From positions 41,279 through 105,278 of the forward strand of contig NZ_JAIXST010000129.1 of the NCBI RefSeq assembly GCF_027484545.1: DNA of 64,000 nucleotides, in the 5' to 3' direction. Shown here in pieces: positions 32,970 through 42,600 of this stretch. The translations under genes were made by a program, and so were the position numbers. The number at the start of each line of letters is the position of its first letter. Position 1 is the first letter of the stretch. Source of the DNA: Runella sp. (GTDB lineage: Bacteria > Bacteroidota > Bacteroidia > Cytophagales > Spirosomataceae). The notes beneath the pieces are model-generated. The model saw only the letters and a program-made list of their open reading frames with translations. It did no database searches and was not told the DNA's origin.

Positions 32970-33867
32970 CAAATCCCGCAGTAGCCATCCAGTGCAGGCA
33001 GCGGCCAAACCACTCGTCGAAAGCGGGGACTTTTAAGTATCCGTGTTCTCCTTTTGAGTAAATGTGCAGTTCGCTTGGGATGTTGTTTTTCTTCAATGCT
33101 TCGTAAAAAATAAGGCTGTTGGAAACCGGCACTACAGTATCATCCCCCGCGTGAGTGATGAATGCGGGTGGGGTAGAAGCAGTTACCTGAAGGTCGTTTG
33201 AATAGAGTTTAATTTGTTCTGCGGAGGCGCTTTTACCCAATAGATTTGCCCCTGACCCTTTGTGACCAATGCCTTCCATAAAACTGATGACGGGATACAC
33301 CAAAATCATGAAATCAGGTCGAACACTGATACCGTCCGTTGCAGGAAGTACAGACTGTGTAAAATGAGTGCCTGCCGTTGCCGCCAAATGCCCGCCTGCG
33401 GAGAAACCCATAATGCCGATTTTTTGAGGGTCAACATTCCATTCTTTGGCGCGTTGCCGAATGGTTTTTATGGCCTGTTGAGCGTCCTGCAAGGGGCCTA
33501 TGGATGGGTCAATCATGGTTTTTTCGCTTGGCAATCGGTATTTCAATACAAAAGCAGCAATGCCTTGTTTGGTAAACGCGTCGGCTACATCGTAACCTTC
33601 TCTTTTGATAACGAGTACGCCATAACCACCTCCCGGACAAATGATTACGGCTGCCCCTGTTGCCTTTTCTTTAGGAGGTAAAAACACGGAAAGAGTAGGC
33701 TGTGATACTTTGGAAACTACTTGAGATGGTGTCTTTACCTCTTCGTTGGGAACATCTTTGGCATTAGGAACACTGCCCGGATAAAGTGTAATTTCTTCTT
33801 GGGCTAAACAGGAGAAGGAGAGAAAAAGAAAAAGGCCGGTTACTTTTATTTTTTGGATGCTCGTCAT
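32962..33867 (-). CDS. Secreted alpha/beta-hydrolase esterase
   Basis: A 301-residue protein with signal peptide (residues 1-22, ending LAQ). The alpha/beta-hydrolase fold carries the oxyanion motif CPGGGYGVL, nucleophile GFSAGGH, Asp in HAGDDTVVP and His in GEHGY. It resembles acetyl-xylan esterase/BD-FAE-like carbohydrate esterases common in Bacteroidota, so it may deacetylate plant polysaccharides; the substrate is inferred. Stop codon overlaps a heptad array. Confidence 0.85.
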   Translation of the reverse strand: MTSIQKIKVTGLFLFLSFSCLAQEEITLYPGSVPNAKDVPNEEVKTPSQVVSKVSQPTLSVFLPPKEKATGAAVIICPGGGYGVLVIKREGYDVADAFTKQGIAAFVLKYRLPSEKTMIDPSIGPLQDAQQAIKTIRQRAKEWNVDPQKIGIMGFSAGGHLAATAGTHFTQSVLPATDGISVRPDFMILVYPVISFMEGIGHKGSGANLLGKSASAEQIKLYSNDLQVTASTPPAFITHAGDDTVVPVSNSLIFYEALKKNNIPSELHIYSKGEHGYLKVPAFDEWFGRCLHWMATAGFVK

Positions 33868-33977
33868 GATTAAATTTCTTCGTTTATAATTTCAATTTAA
33901 AAGAGAAGTATTGACTTTTTCTGCCCATTATTTTGACGAATTCTGTTTGCCAAATGACACTGCACTGATTGTTTGCC

Positions 33978-33985
33978 TACCTTTG
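33978..33985 (+). promoter_or_regulatory. -7 box immediately before folK
   Basis: TACCTTTG ends 4 bases before the folK ATG at 33990, so transcription would start at or very near the start codon (possible leaderless mRNA). No good TTG at -33. Confidence 0.45.
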
Positions 33986-33989
33986 TCGT

Positions 33990-34499
33990 ATGAATCAATA
34001 CCCTGTTTTTCTATTGTTAGGTGCCAATCTGGGCGAGCGGGAGTCCACACTGAAACAAGCCGTCCAATTGATTTCGGAACGAATTGCGCCTATTGCTGCA
34101 CAATCGCAATTGTACGAAACGGCTCCTTGGGGCGTTATTGACCAACCTGCTTTTTTAAATCAGGTGATACAAATCGAAACCGAACTTTCGCCGAAAAAAG
34201 TGCTGGATCAAACCTTGAACATTGAAAAACAACTCGGGCGCGAACGCCGTTTGCGTTGGGGCGCTCGGGTCATTGACATTGATATACTGTATTACGCAGA
34301 CCTTATTTTAGCCGATTCTGACTTACATTTACCCCATCCAAGGTTGCACGAACGCCGTTTTACGTTGGTACCCTTGGCTGAGATTGCTCCTGATTTTATC
34401 CATCCCGGTTTAAAAAAAACAAATCGAGAATTACTGGAAACATGTACAGATGAAGGGATTGTAAACGTTTTTGAACAACATTGGGAAGGTAAAAAGTAA
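33990..34499 (+). CDS. folK: 2-amino-4-hydroxy-6-hydroxymethyldihydropteridine pyrophosphokinase
   Basis: Transfers pyrophosphate from ATP to the pterin in folate synthesis. A 169-residue protein from ATG 33990: LLLGANLGERE at the start, LYETAPWGVIDQPAFLNQV, then the HPPK signature RRLRWGARVIDIDILYY and PHPRLHERRFTLVPLAEIAP. An upstream in-frame ATG at 33969 would overlap the promoter box. Followed by the flavin oxidase gene on the same strand. Confidence 0.94.
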   Translation: MNQYPVFLLLGANLGERESTLKQAVQLISERIAPIAAQSQLYETAPWGVIDQPAFLNQVIQIETELSPKKVLDQTLNIEKQLGRERRLRWGARVIDIDILYYADLILADSDLHLPHPRLHERRFTLVPLAEIAPDFIHPGLKKTNRELLETCTDEGIVNVFEQHWEGKK

Positions 34500-34537
34500 C
34501 TATATTGTAATGGAAGTGGTGATTTTATTTCGTAATT

Positions 34538-34572
34538 GACTAAATCACAACCCACAATTCACTAACTCACAA
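34538..34572. repeat. Heptad array before the flavin oxidase gene
   Basis: Five consecutive 7-mers: GACTAAA, TCACAAC, CCACAAT, TCACTAA, CTCACAA. It ends 12 bases before the ATG at 34585. Confidence 0.75.
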
Positions 34573-34584
34573 ATAGCAGGAAGA

Positions 34585-35955
34585 ATGCAACGTCGCGATT
34601 TTATAAAGAATACCGTTATCACCACAGGAGCGCTTGCTTTTGGCAGCTGCAATGAAAAAGATCCGTATGCCGAACGTAAGTATGAAGGTCAGATCGCTAT
34701 CATTGGCGCAGGGGCTGCCGGACTCTATGCGGGGTACTTGTTGGAAGAAAAAGGTGCTAATTACACCATTTTTGAAGCATCCGAGCAAATTGGCGGGCGG
34801 ATTCGTTCGTTAAAGGGCTTTGCTGATTTCGACATAGAGCTGGGAGCCGAGGAAATTCGCGGAAATCGTTCTGTCTGGTACGATTGGGTCAAAGAGTCGG
34901 GCGCTGCTTTTGTGCCTGACACGGCCACTGATTTTTATCAAATCGCCACTCAACTTCGCACCGAAAGTCAGTGGAATACAGACCTTGATTTCCAACTTGC
35001 TTTGCAGTTAGCGCAACAGGCTTTTAATTATACCGGCACTGACAGTACATTGCTTCAACTCATGGATACGTCCAAGTTGGCAGCCCGTGTACGTCACATT
35101 ACAGAGGCATTGGTGGCCAATGAATATGGCACCTCGGCCGGTCGGTTAAGTGTCAAAGGAATTACGGAAGAGGCGCTGATTGGAGGAGCCGTTGATGGAA
35201 ATTATGGTTTGGCCAATCGTTCATTGTTGTCAGTTTTAGAAGAAAAATGCAAAAAAGTCATTCCTAAAGTAGTGCTTAACAAGCAGATAAAAAGAATTGA
35301 TTTCAGCAGTGACCGTATTAGTTTGGAAGATGCGCAGGTACAAAGGCGCTTTGTGGACAAAGTCATCATTACTGTTCCGCTAACCATATTGCAGGCCAAT
35401 GAGCTACAATTTACCCCACCTTTGCCAGAAGCAAAGATTACAGCCATTAAAAACATAGGAATGGGGGCCGGAATGAAGGTGGTGTTGGTATTCAATCGTC
35501 GCTTTTGGGATGTTACTACCGGCTCTGTTTATACCTCTGGCTTAGTACCAAAATACAATGTGAGTTCGTACGGCCGCAGCACACAGTCGTTTGTCTTAAC
35601 GGGTTTAGTAATGGGTGAAAAAGCCGAAGCCTTGAGCGCTTTGCCTTCCGCCACCGCAATTCAAAACATAGTCAAGGATTTAGATACTATTTACGGGAAA
35701 GGGGTGGCTACGGGCGCTTTGACAAACGCCCGTATCATGGATTGGGGCAAGGAGCCCTTTATCAAGGGAGCCTATTCGTACCCAATTGTCGACGGCGGAG
35801 GGCTGCTTACGCGACAAGCCCTTTCTCAGTCCGTACAACGTAAATTGTATTTTGCGGGCGAAGCCACCCATTACGGCGGTCACAGCGGCACAGTTCACGG
35901 TGCCATGGAATCCGGCCGCCGCGCAGTGGAGGAATTGTTGAAGGATGTTTCGTAG
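34585..35955 (+). CDS. FAD-dependent amine-oxidase-like protein with Tat/lipoprotein signal
   Basis: A 456-residue flavoprotein. The N-terminus MQRRDFIKN carries a twin-arginine motif and a lipobox-like FGSC, suggesting export as a folded, FAD-loaded lipoprotein. The dinucleotide fold IIGAGAAGLYAGYLLEEKG starts at ~34, followed by GGRIRS, and the C-terminal FAD motif is FAGEATHYGGHSGTVHGAMESGRRA. Related to flavin monoamine oxidases; substrate unknown. tatA lies in the same window. Convergent with the DUF262 gene, 1 base apart. Confidence 0.85.
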   Translation: MQRRDFIKNTVITTGALAFGSCNEKDPYAERKYEGQIAIIGAGAAGLYAGYLLEEKGANYTIFEASEQIGGRIRSLKGFADFDIELGAEEIRGNRSVWYDWVKESGAAFVPDTATDFYQIATQLRTESQWNTDLDFQLALQLAQQAFNYTGTDSTLLQLMDTSKLAARVRHITEALVANEYGTSAGRLSVKGITEEALIGGAVDGNYGLANRSLLSVLEEKCKKVIPKVVLNKQIKRIDFSSDRISLEDAQVQRRFVDKVIITVPLTILQANELQFTPPLPEAKITAIKNIGMGAGMKVVLVFNRRFWDVTTGSVYTSGLVPKYNVSSYGRSTQSFVLTGLVMGEKAEALSALPSATAIQNIVKDLDTIYGKGVATGALTNARIMDWGKEPFIKGAYSYPIVDGGGLLTRQALSQSVQRKLYFAGEATHYGGHSGTVHGAMESGRRAVEELLKDVS

Positions 35956-35956
35956 A

Positions 35957-37654
35957 TTACTGATAATGTATTTTCCAAATTGTTAAGGCTTTTGTAGCCA
36001 TATCTCGTTGCCTGCTACTTACAGTACTCGCATCCCATTTGTTGTATTCAATATGCGTGTTTGTTAATTTGAATTCACTTTTTTTGTACTCTGTATATTT
36101 CTCGGGAAAGAGTTTTCTTCCTACATTATTGTTACTGCTTGTTTTTAATAAAGTTAGATTTCCTAATCGATAGATATATTGAGAAGTGTCAGTGTTATTG
36201 AAGGCTTCTACCCATTCATCTGTCGGTTTCTCGGGTAAAATATGTTCAATAGTTACAGATTTATCATTTAAATCTACTTCATTACCCCCATATTGCTTTT
36301 CAAGCTTTGAAAGAATATATTTGACTAATTGGTTAGCTTTGTTAGTATTAATAGCTTTAGTAGCAAAATCATTTTTAAAGTTCGTGTCTACTAAATATAC
36401 GCTTTCCAATAATTTAAAAATAGCTTTTGATGTGGTTAACTCACCTTTAAAGACTTTATTTGCGGCATCATTATAAACTCTTTCTAACTCATTAGGGTTT
36501 TGCCCACCAATTATGTTATATCTAAAACTTATAACAGCTATATCTCTGAGCAATTTTATAAATTCATCATCAGCTAGTTTTTCTTTTGCAACAAGTAATA
36601 ATGAATAGCATTGAGTAACATCGAATAGATTTAATTCTTTAATATATTTTCTCTCTTCATCAACCCATAAGGCATTGTTTTCATCACTTAGAGCTGTATA
36701 GATGCTTACATTTTCTTCTAAGCTGTTTAATAAATCTAATGCTTCCTTTTGTTTTGTTATTTTTCTTTTTAAAGCCTTGAATAAGGTAGATTTTCTTTCA
36801 ATTTTATTTTGCCGCGCATTCCAATAGTGGCGTAAATAAGTAGTTACTTCAGTATTGCCAAGTATGTCATTTATAGCATCCCATTTCATATCTAAATCTT
36901 CTACTAACGCAGGTGAATCTGATAAGATTAGTGAAAATAAGTAGTTTTTCAATAAATCAGACGCAGAGAGCTTTACACCTCTGGCATTCAACGTTTCAAA
37001 AATTTTGTAAGCGTTTGTATCGTCACCGACTTCTATAAGAGTAAAAAATAAATTACTTCCTAAACTGCCATCTACAAAGTCAAATAAATCTGAACCTGAC
37101 ATATTAGATTCAAATTTTTCTTCCAATTTTTTTTTGAAGTAAGTAAACGCTTTATATAATTTTTGGACAGATGGTTTTTCATTACTGATATTACTTGGTT
37201 TCCGTAACTGTACCAAATAACTTCTGAAAAAATATTCATTTATACGGTTTAGCCTTAGTTTGGCTTTAGTTACCAAAGTACGACCTTCTAAAAAACCAAT
37301 ATAACCTGTACGTATTAATTCTAATCTTTGTTTATTGTCGTCAGCATCAATGTCGCTATTGATCCAATCTTGTAGCAAACTTATACAAGCCAGGCAAATT
37401 ATACTTAGTGTAGTAATTCGTTGTTGTCCATCTATTATTTCATAATGTTTAGGATTATTAGTACGTTTGAGAACAACATAGCCCATATAATGATTTTCAT
37501 CATGACTGAGTTCTTCAATATCCAGCCATAAATCTTCCCATTCATCATAGTACCAGCTGTAATTTCGTTGATAGTTAGGTACTGCAAATGTTTTTCCATT
37601 ACCTATTATCTCTGAAAAGGTAGGCCGTGATTGTTCAAAAAATATCTTTGACAT
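35957..37654 (-). CDS. DUF262/DUF1524 (GmrSD-like) nuclease
   Basis: A 565-residue protein. N-terminal DUF262 (ParB/Srx-like NTP-binding) with VPNYQRNYSWYYDEWEDLW and the DGQQRITTL motif near residue 80; C-terminal DUF1524 with an HNH-type motif (IEHILPEKPTDEW ... YRLGNLTLL). This is the fused single-chain layout of GmrSD-type IV restriction enzymes that attack modified phage DNA. The gene is clearly more AT-rich than its neighbours and stands alone, which fits horizontal acquisition. Function by family only. Confidence 0.85.
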   Translation of the reverse strand: MSKIFFEQSRPTFSEIIGNGKTFAVPNYQRNYSWYYDEWEDLWLDIEELSHDENHYMGYVVLKRTNNPKHYEIIDGQQRITTLSIICLACISLLQDWINSDIDADDNKQRLELIRTGYIGFLEGRTLVTKAKLRLNRINEYFFRSYLVQLRKPSNISNEKPSVQKLYKAFTYFKKKLEEKFESNMSGSDLFDFVDGSLGSNLFFTLIEVGDDTNAYKIFETLNARGVKLSASDLLKNYLFSLILSDSPALVEDLDMKWDAINDILGNTEVTTYLRHYWNARQNKIERKSTLFKALKRKITKQKEALDLLNSLEENVSIYTALSDENNALWVDEERKYIKELNLFDVTQCYSLLLVAKEKLADDEFIKLLRDIAVISFRYNIIGGQNPNELERVYNDAANKVFKGELTTSKAIFKLLESVYLVDTNFKNDFATKAINTNKANQLVKYILSKLEKQYGGNEVDLNDKSVTIEHILPEKPTDEWVEAFNNTDTSQYIYRLGNLTLLKTSSNNNVGRKLFPEKYTEYKKSEFKLTNTHIEYNKWDASTVSSRQRDMATKALTIWKIHYQ

Positions 37655-37692
37655 AGTAATGCAAATTTAAACCTTAAATCTAACGAAGAAAT

Positions 37693-39234
37693 CTATCCTG
37701 CCCAACTTTCTCTGTCCAAACTCCGATACTGAATAGCTTCGGCCAGGTGTTCGATTTTAATGTCAGGGCTGGCTCCTAAATCGGCGATGGTTCGGGCAAC
37801 TTTCAAAATGCGGTCGTAGGCACGGGCCGATAGTCCCAACCGTTCCATCGCTGTTTTGAGGAGGGCTCTGCCTGCGGAATTGATTTCACAAATCTCTTTT
37901 ACTATGGCCGAGGGCATCATGGCATTGCAGTAAATTCCCGTTTTTTCCTTAAATCGTTCCGTTTGAATGGCGCGTGCTTTGATGACACGCTCACGGATGT
38001 CGGTGCTTTTTTCCGCTTTGCGGGTAGAAGCTATTTGATCAAACGATACAGGAGTAACTTCTACGTGCAAATCAATGCGATCGAGGAGCGGACCGCTGAT
38101 TTTGTTTAAATAACGTTGAACAGTGCCAGGAGGGCAAACGCATTCTTTTTCAGGATGGTTGTAATAGCCACAGGGGCAAGGATTCATGCTGGCAACGAGC
38201 ATAAAATTGGCAGGAAACTCAATGGCCCATTTCGTTCGCGAAATCGTGACGCAACGTTCTTCCAAAGGTTGTCGCATTACTTCTAATACACTGCGTTTAA
38301 ATTCAGGCAATTCGTCTAAAAACAGTACCCCATTATGCGCTAATGATATCTCGCCGGGTTGAGGAAACGTACCACCTCCTACCAGTGCAGCATCGCTGAT
38401 GGTGTGGTGTGGAGAACGAAACGGGCGGCGCGAAATAAGAGAAGATTTAGTGCCCAATTTTCCCGCTACGGAGTGTATTTTAGTTGTTTCGAGCGATTCG
38501 TGCAGGGTTAATGGTGGTAAAATAGACGGTAACCGCTTTGCCAACATTGTTTTTCCCGAACCGGGAGGTCCAATCATAATCACATTATGGCCCCCAGAGG
38601 CGGCAATTTCAAGGGCACGTTTGATGTTTTCCTGTCCTTGAACGTGTTCAAAATCAGCATCATAATCATTCAGTGTATTCAGGAAAATATCGCGGGTATC
38701 TACTGTCAAAGGAGTAATTTCTTTATTTCCTTCCAAAAACTCTACGGCATCCTTTAGAGTCTCGACAGGGATGACATCTAAACTATTGACAATCGCTGCT
38801 TCGTGGGCATTGGCGGAAGGAAGTATAAACCCTTTGAATCCCAACCGACGAGCTTCGATAGCAATGGGCAATACGCCTTTAATGGGGCGAAGTTTTCCGT
38901 CAAGTGACAGTTCGCCCATGATAATGTAATCTTCTAAATTCTTTTTGGGGGACAATTGTTCAGATGCCTGCAATACACAAAGCGCAATGGGTAAATCATA
39001 GGCAGAGCCTTCTTTGCGAATGTCGGCTGGGGCAAGGTTGACGACTACTTTTTGGCGCGGCATTCGGTATTCGAAGTATTTAAGTGATGCTTCCACGCGT
39101 TGTTCACTTTCTTTAACGGCACTGTCGGGAAGACCTACCATAAAAAAACGCATTCCCTGGCCCACTGTTACTTCAATGGTTATGATAGTGGCATTTACAC
39201 CGTATACTGCACTGCCAAAGGTCTTTGAAAGCAT
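37693..39234 (-). CDS. comM: YifB/ComM-type Mg-chelatase-like AAA ATPase
   Basis: A 513-residue protein: N-terminal ChlI domain (residues ~20-145), Walker [10 protein letters not shown], Walker [11 protein letters not shown], and a C-terminal Cys-rich insertion ([19 protein letters not shown]) characteristic of the family. ComM helicases help branch migration during natural transformation. A full-length, intact copy; whether the organism is naturally competent is not shown here. Confidence 0.93.
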   Translation of the reverse strand: MLSKTFGSAVYGVNATIITIEVTVGQGMRFFMVGLPDSAVKESEQRVEASLKYFEYRMPRQKVVVNLAPADIRKEGSAYDLPIALCVLQASEQLSPKKNLEDYIIMGELSLDGKLRPIKGVLPIAIEARRLGFKGFILPSANAHEAAIVNSLDVIPVETLKDAVEFLEGNKEITPLTVDTRDIFLNTLNDYDADFEHVQGQENIKRALEIAASGGHNVIMIGPPGSGKTMLAKRLPSILPPLTLHESLETTKIHSVAGKLGTKSSLISRRPFRSPHHTISDAALVGGGTFPQPGEISLAHNGVLFLDELPEFKRSVLEVMRQPLEERCVTISRTKWAIEFPANFMLVASMNPCPCGYYNHPEKECVCPPGTVQRYLNKISGPLLDRIDLHVEVTPVSFDQIASTRKAEKSTDIRERVIKARAIQTERFKEKTGIYCNAMMPSAIVKEICEINSAGRALLKTAMERLGLSARAYDRILKVARTIADLGASPDIKIEHLAEAIQYRSLDRESWAG

Positions 39235-39395
39235 AATCTCTAAATTTGTCTAAGCTAATTTTTTGCGTAAAAGTACAGTTTATCCCTAAAAATACTACAC
39301 TAAAGAAATTGTCTTCTGAGCACTTTTGTCCGCCAAAATCTTTCGCAGCGGCGAACCGCCACTTTATTCGTATTCCAAAATCGTATTCAAATGCT

Positions 39396-39403
39396 TACCT
39401 TTG
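39396..39403 (+). promoter_or_regulatory. Probable -7 box upstream of the DUF4293 gene
   Basis: TACCTTTG, about 58 bases before the ATG at 39461. No clear TTG at -33. Confidence 0.4.
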
Positions 39404-39460
39404 CCATCCATTTTTTTAAGGGAAATAGTTTACCAAACACAGATAACGATTTTTACAGTT

Positions 39461-39934
39461 ATGCTTCAACGCATTCAAACCTTTTTTTTGGCATTAGTTG
39501 CCGTGGGTATGGTGGGGATGATTGCCCTGCCTATTTGGGATAAAACCTCAGCAGATGCTGCTCAATCAGCTCACCTTTCCGCGCTTAGATTGATTCATCA
39601 ACAGGGAGTTAGTTCTACCATTAGCCCCGTTTGGTATTTGGCACTTTTGGGAGGTATTGTGTCAGGAGTGACAATTTTTGCAATTTCCCAATACAAAAAT
39701 CGTCTGTTACAGTCCGGAATTTGCGCTGCCAACTCTATCCTTATGACTATCATCATGGGATTGATCATGTATTTTATCTTCGGCAAAGCAAAAGATTTTT
39801 TTGAGCCGACGGTGAACGGGAACTTCGGTTTTGGCTTTTATGCGCTTGTAATAGCGATGTTAGCCAACGTTTTAGCCAATCGTTTCATCCGTCGCGACGA
39901 GAAATTTGTTCGTTCGCAGGAACGTATGAGGTAA
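39461..39934 (+). CDS. DUF4293 membrane protein
   Basis: A 157-residue protein starting MLQRIQTFFLALVAVGMVGM, with four hydrophobic helices and a basic C-terminus (NRFIRRDEKFVRSQERMR). The MLQRIQT(V/F)(F/Y)L start and four-helix layout are typical of DUF4293, a Bacteroidota-specific family of unknown function. The ATG at 39461 is chosen because the conserved N-terminus begins there and a promoter box precedes it. Confidence 0.85.
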   Translation: MLQRIQTFFLALVAVGMVGMIALPIWDKTSADAAQSAHLSALRLIHQQGVSSTISPVWYLALLGGIVSGVTIFAISQYKNRLLQSGICAANSILMTIIMGLIMYFIFGKAKDFFEPTVNGNFGFGFYALVIAMLANVLANRFIRRDEKFVRSQERMR

Positions 39935-40251
39935 ATAAAAAGAAACAATTTGACAATTTTCAAACAAAAAATGCTCTTTTTTCTGTAATAGAAAACCATT
40001 GCAAGAAATTGGCTGTCAGTTGTTTGTAGGGTATGATAGGTGCCTGATTAAAAAAAAGCCAGTTTTTTATTGACAAAAATTTGTTGTGCCGGATTTGATT
40101 ATTTTTACTAATTTCAAACTTAGTTACTGACTTTGCCTGCTCAGAAATTGATAAAACAGAGGCAATAGCTATTGATTTCATAACTTTTTAACTCACTAAT
40201 AAAGCTATACAAAGCCCTGTGAACCAGGGGATAAAAGCGTCAATACATAGA
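39935..40251. other. Gap before recQ with no convincing gene
   Basis: About 300 AT-rich bases. A 73-codon frame on the minus strand (39960-40181) has no recognisable domain and is likely chance. A near-match -7 box (TATTTTTA, 40100-40107) and a T-rich stretch at 40060-40070 are seen, but no clear terminator, RNA or repeat. Confidence 0.6.
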
Positions 40252-42498
40252 ATGAGGATGATTCAGGAAGAAACAGGCGTACAGCATACGCTTAAGGAAC
40301 GGCTCAAAGAGATATTTGGCTACAGTCAGTTCAGGGGAGAGCAGGAAGCTATCATAAATAGCATCATGGGAGGGAACAATACCTTTGTCATCATGCCAAC
40401 CGGAGCCGGCAAATCTCTTTGTTATCAGTTGCCCGCCATCACAAACGAGGGAGTGGCGATTGTAATTTCTCCGTTGATTGCCTTGATGAAAAATCAGGTG
40501 GATCAACTTAATGCATTTGGCATTAATGCCCAGTTTTTGAATTCTACACTCAACAAAGCGGAAATCAATAAAGTAAAAAAGGATGCATTAGACGGTTCAT
40601 TAAAATTGCTCTATATCGCTCCTGAATCCTTGACAAAGGAAGAAAATCTTGATTTTTTACAACGGGCAAATATCTCTTTTGTAGCGGTTGACGAAGCACA
40701 CTGTATCTCAGAATGGGGACATGATTTTCGTCCTGAATACCGTCGAATTCGGGGAATCATTGACAACATCAACCCTGATTTGCCTCTGATTGCTCTTACT
40801 GCAACGGCTACTCCCAAAGTTCAGCAGGATATTGCTAAAAATTTGCGGATGGAAGAATCGGCTCTTTTCAAGTCGTCTTTCAATCGTAAAAATCTCTACT
40901 ATGAAGTGCGACCCAAGCTGGCAGATGTCAACAAACAGCTTATTAAATACATAAAAAACAACAAAGGAAAATCGGGTATTATCTATTGTTTAAGTCGAAA
41001 AACGGTAGAAGAAGTTGCTAATCTGCTCAGTGTTAATGATATAAAAGCACTTCCGTATCATGCCGGTTTAGACGGGCAAACCCGGATGCACAATCAGGAT
41101 GCCTTTCTTAACGAAGAAGCCGATGTAATTGTAGCAACCATCGCTTTTGGAATGGGAATTGATAAACCCGACGTGCGTTTTGTGATTCACTACGATGCTC
41201 CCAAATCGTTGGAAGGTTACTATCAGGAAACAGGTCGTGCGGGTCGTGATGGATTGGAAGGTAACTGTGTAATGTTTTACAACATTGAAGACATTCAGAA
41301 ATTAGAGAAATTCAACAAAGATAAATCGGTTACCGAGCGCGATAATGCCCGTCATTTACTCAATGAAATGGTGGCGTATGCCAACTTGGGAGCCTGCCGT
41401 CGTCGTCAGTTGCTGAGTTATTTTGGGGAGTACATGGACAAAGATTGCGGCTTTTGCGATAACTGCGTTAAACCTACCCAAAAAATCAGAATCCAGAACG
41501 AAGCGGTATTGATTTTGAAAGCTATTCAGCAAACGGATCAACGGTTTGATGGAGAGCACATTGCGGATTTAATTACGGCTACGGATAACATATACGTAAC
41601 CAGTTATGAGCACGATAAACTGGAAATGTATGGCGCGGGAAAATTCAAAGATGAACAAGAGGGCGAAGAATATGGAGTAGAGTTTTGGCGTTCCATGATT
41701 CGCCAATTGGTGATTTTGGGCTTTTTGTTGAAAGATTCCGAAAATTTCGGAGTCTTGAAGTTAAGTGATAAAGGGGCTAAATTCATAAATGATCCTTTCC
41801 CGATTACAATTTCTAAAGATCATACATTCGACGAAAATGAAACTCAAAAATCGAGTGATGATGAAGACGTAACCGATCTTGCTCCAGCAGGTGGTGGAAA
41901 TGCCTACGATGAAGCGCTTTTGGGCTTATTAAAAGCCTTGAGGAAGAAGTTGGCCAAAGATAAAAATCTCCCTCCGTACGTGATTTTTCAAGATCCGTCG
42001 TTGGAAGAAATGGCGACTACTTATCCTACCACTTCTCAGGAAATGGCCCAAATCAATGGGGTTGGAATGGGGAAAGTGTCGAAATTTGGTAGGCCGTTTA
42101 TTGATTTGATTACCAAATACGTTGAAGAAAATGAAATTGAGACAGCCAAAGATGTCGTTGTAAAATCGGCGGCCAATAAGTCAAAAGTTAAGATTTTTAT
42201 AATTCAACAAATTGACAGAAAAGTAGATTTGGACGAGATAGCCGAGTCAAAGGGGCTCGCAATGGATGAACTGATCGAAGAAATCGAACACATTTGCTAC
42301 TCCGGCACCAAATTGAATCTGGATTATTATATCAATCAGATTATGGACCGTGACCGTCAGCACGATATCTACGATTATTTCATGACGGCAGAAACTGATA
42401 GCATCAAAGTCGCTTTGGACGAATTGCTCGAAGATGATGTAACAGAAGACGAACTTCGGTTGATGCGTATAAAATTCCTGTCAGAAGTAGCAAATTAA
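40252..42498 (+). CDS. recQ: ATP-dependent DNA helicase RecQ
   Basis: A 3'-5' helicase for recombination repair. Motif I (MPTGAGKSLCYQLPA), motif II (VDEAHCISEWGHDFRPEYR, DEAH box), SGIIYCLSRK and QETGRAGRDG are clear; the Zn region follows (CRRRQLLSYFGEY...CGFCDNC). The C-terminus has an HRDC domain (~600-670) and an extra acidic tail (~100 residues). I use the ATG at 40252; a GTG at 40219 and an ATG at 40258 are also possible. Full-length. Confidence 0.95.
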   Translation: MRMIQEETGVQHTLKERLKEIFGYSQFRGEQEAIINSIMGGNNTFVIMPTGAGKSLCYQLPAITNEGVAIVISPLIALMKNQVDQLNAFGINAQFLNSTLNKAEINKVKKDALDGSLKLLYIAPESLTKEENLDFLQRANISFVAVDEAHCISEWGHDFRPEYRRIRGIIDNINPDLPLIALTATATPKVQQDIAKNLRMEESALFKSSFNRKNLYYEVRPKLADVNKQLIKYIKNNKGKSGIIYCLSRKTVEEVANLLSVNDIKALPYHAGLDGQTRMHNQDAFLNEEADVIVATIAFGMGIDKPDVRFVIHYDAPKSLEGYYQETGRAGRDGLEGNCVMFYNIEDIQKLEKFNKDKSVTERDNARHLLNEMVAYANLGACRRRQLLSYFGEYMDKDCGFCDNCVKPTQKIRIQNEAVLILKAIQQTDQRFDGEHIADLITATDNIYVTSYEHDKLEMYGAGKFKDEQEGEEYGVEFWRSMIRQLVILGFLLKDSENFGVLKLSDKGAKFINDPFPITISKDHTFDENETQKSSDDEDVTDLAPAGGGNAYDEALLGLLKALRKKLAKDKNLPPYVIFQDPSLEEMATTYPTTSQEMAQINGVGMGKVSKFGRPFIDLITKYVEENEIETAKDVVVKSAANKSKVKIFIIQQIDRKVDLDEIAESKGLAMDELIEEIEHICYSGTKLNLDYYINQIMDRDRQHDIYDYFMTAETDSIKVALDELLEDDVTEDELRLMRIKFLSEVAN

Positions 42499-42507
42499 TA
42501 AGTCCAT

Positions 42508-42600
42508 AGTTGGCAGCGGGCAGAGTTCCGCTTAACAGTCATCAGTGACGTTTTTCTATACCTGCTAATGACTTTTAAATGCCAACTGATAACTATAAAG
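42508..42600. repeat. Heptad-type array between recQ and purD
   Basis: AGTTGGC and AGCGGGC (42508-42521), CAGTCAT and CAGTGAC (42536-42549), TGCCAAC, TGATAAC and TATAAAG (42580-42600) are separate runs of 7-mers. The outer parts are inverted (AGTTGGCA with TGCCAACT), so it can fold back; the last unit touches the purD ATG. Confidence 0.65.

Noticed and set aside
39960..40181. 73-residue frame on the minus strand before recQ
   Set aside because: No recognisable motif or start signal in an AT-rich gap; likely chance.
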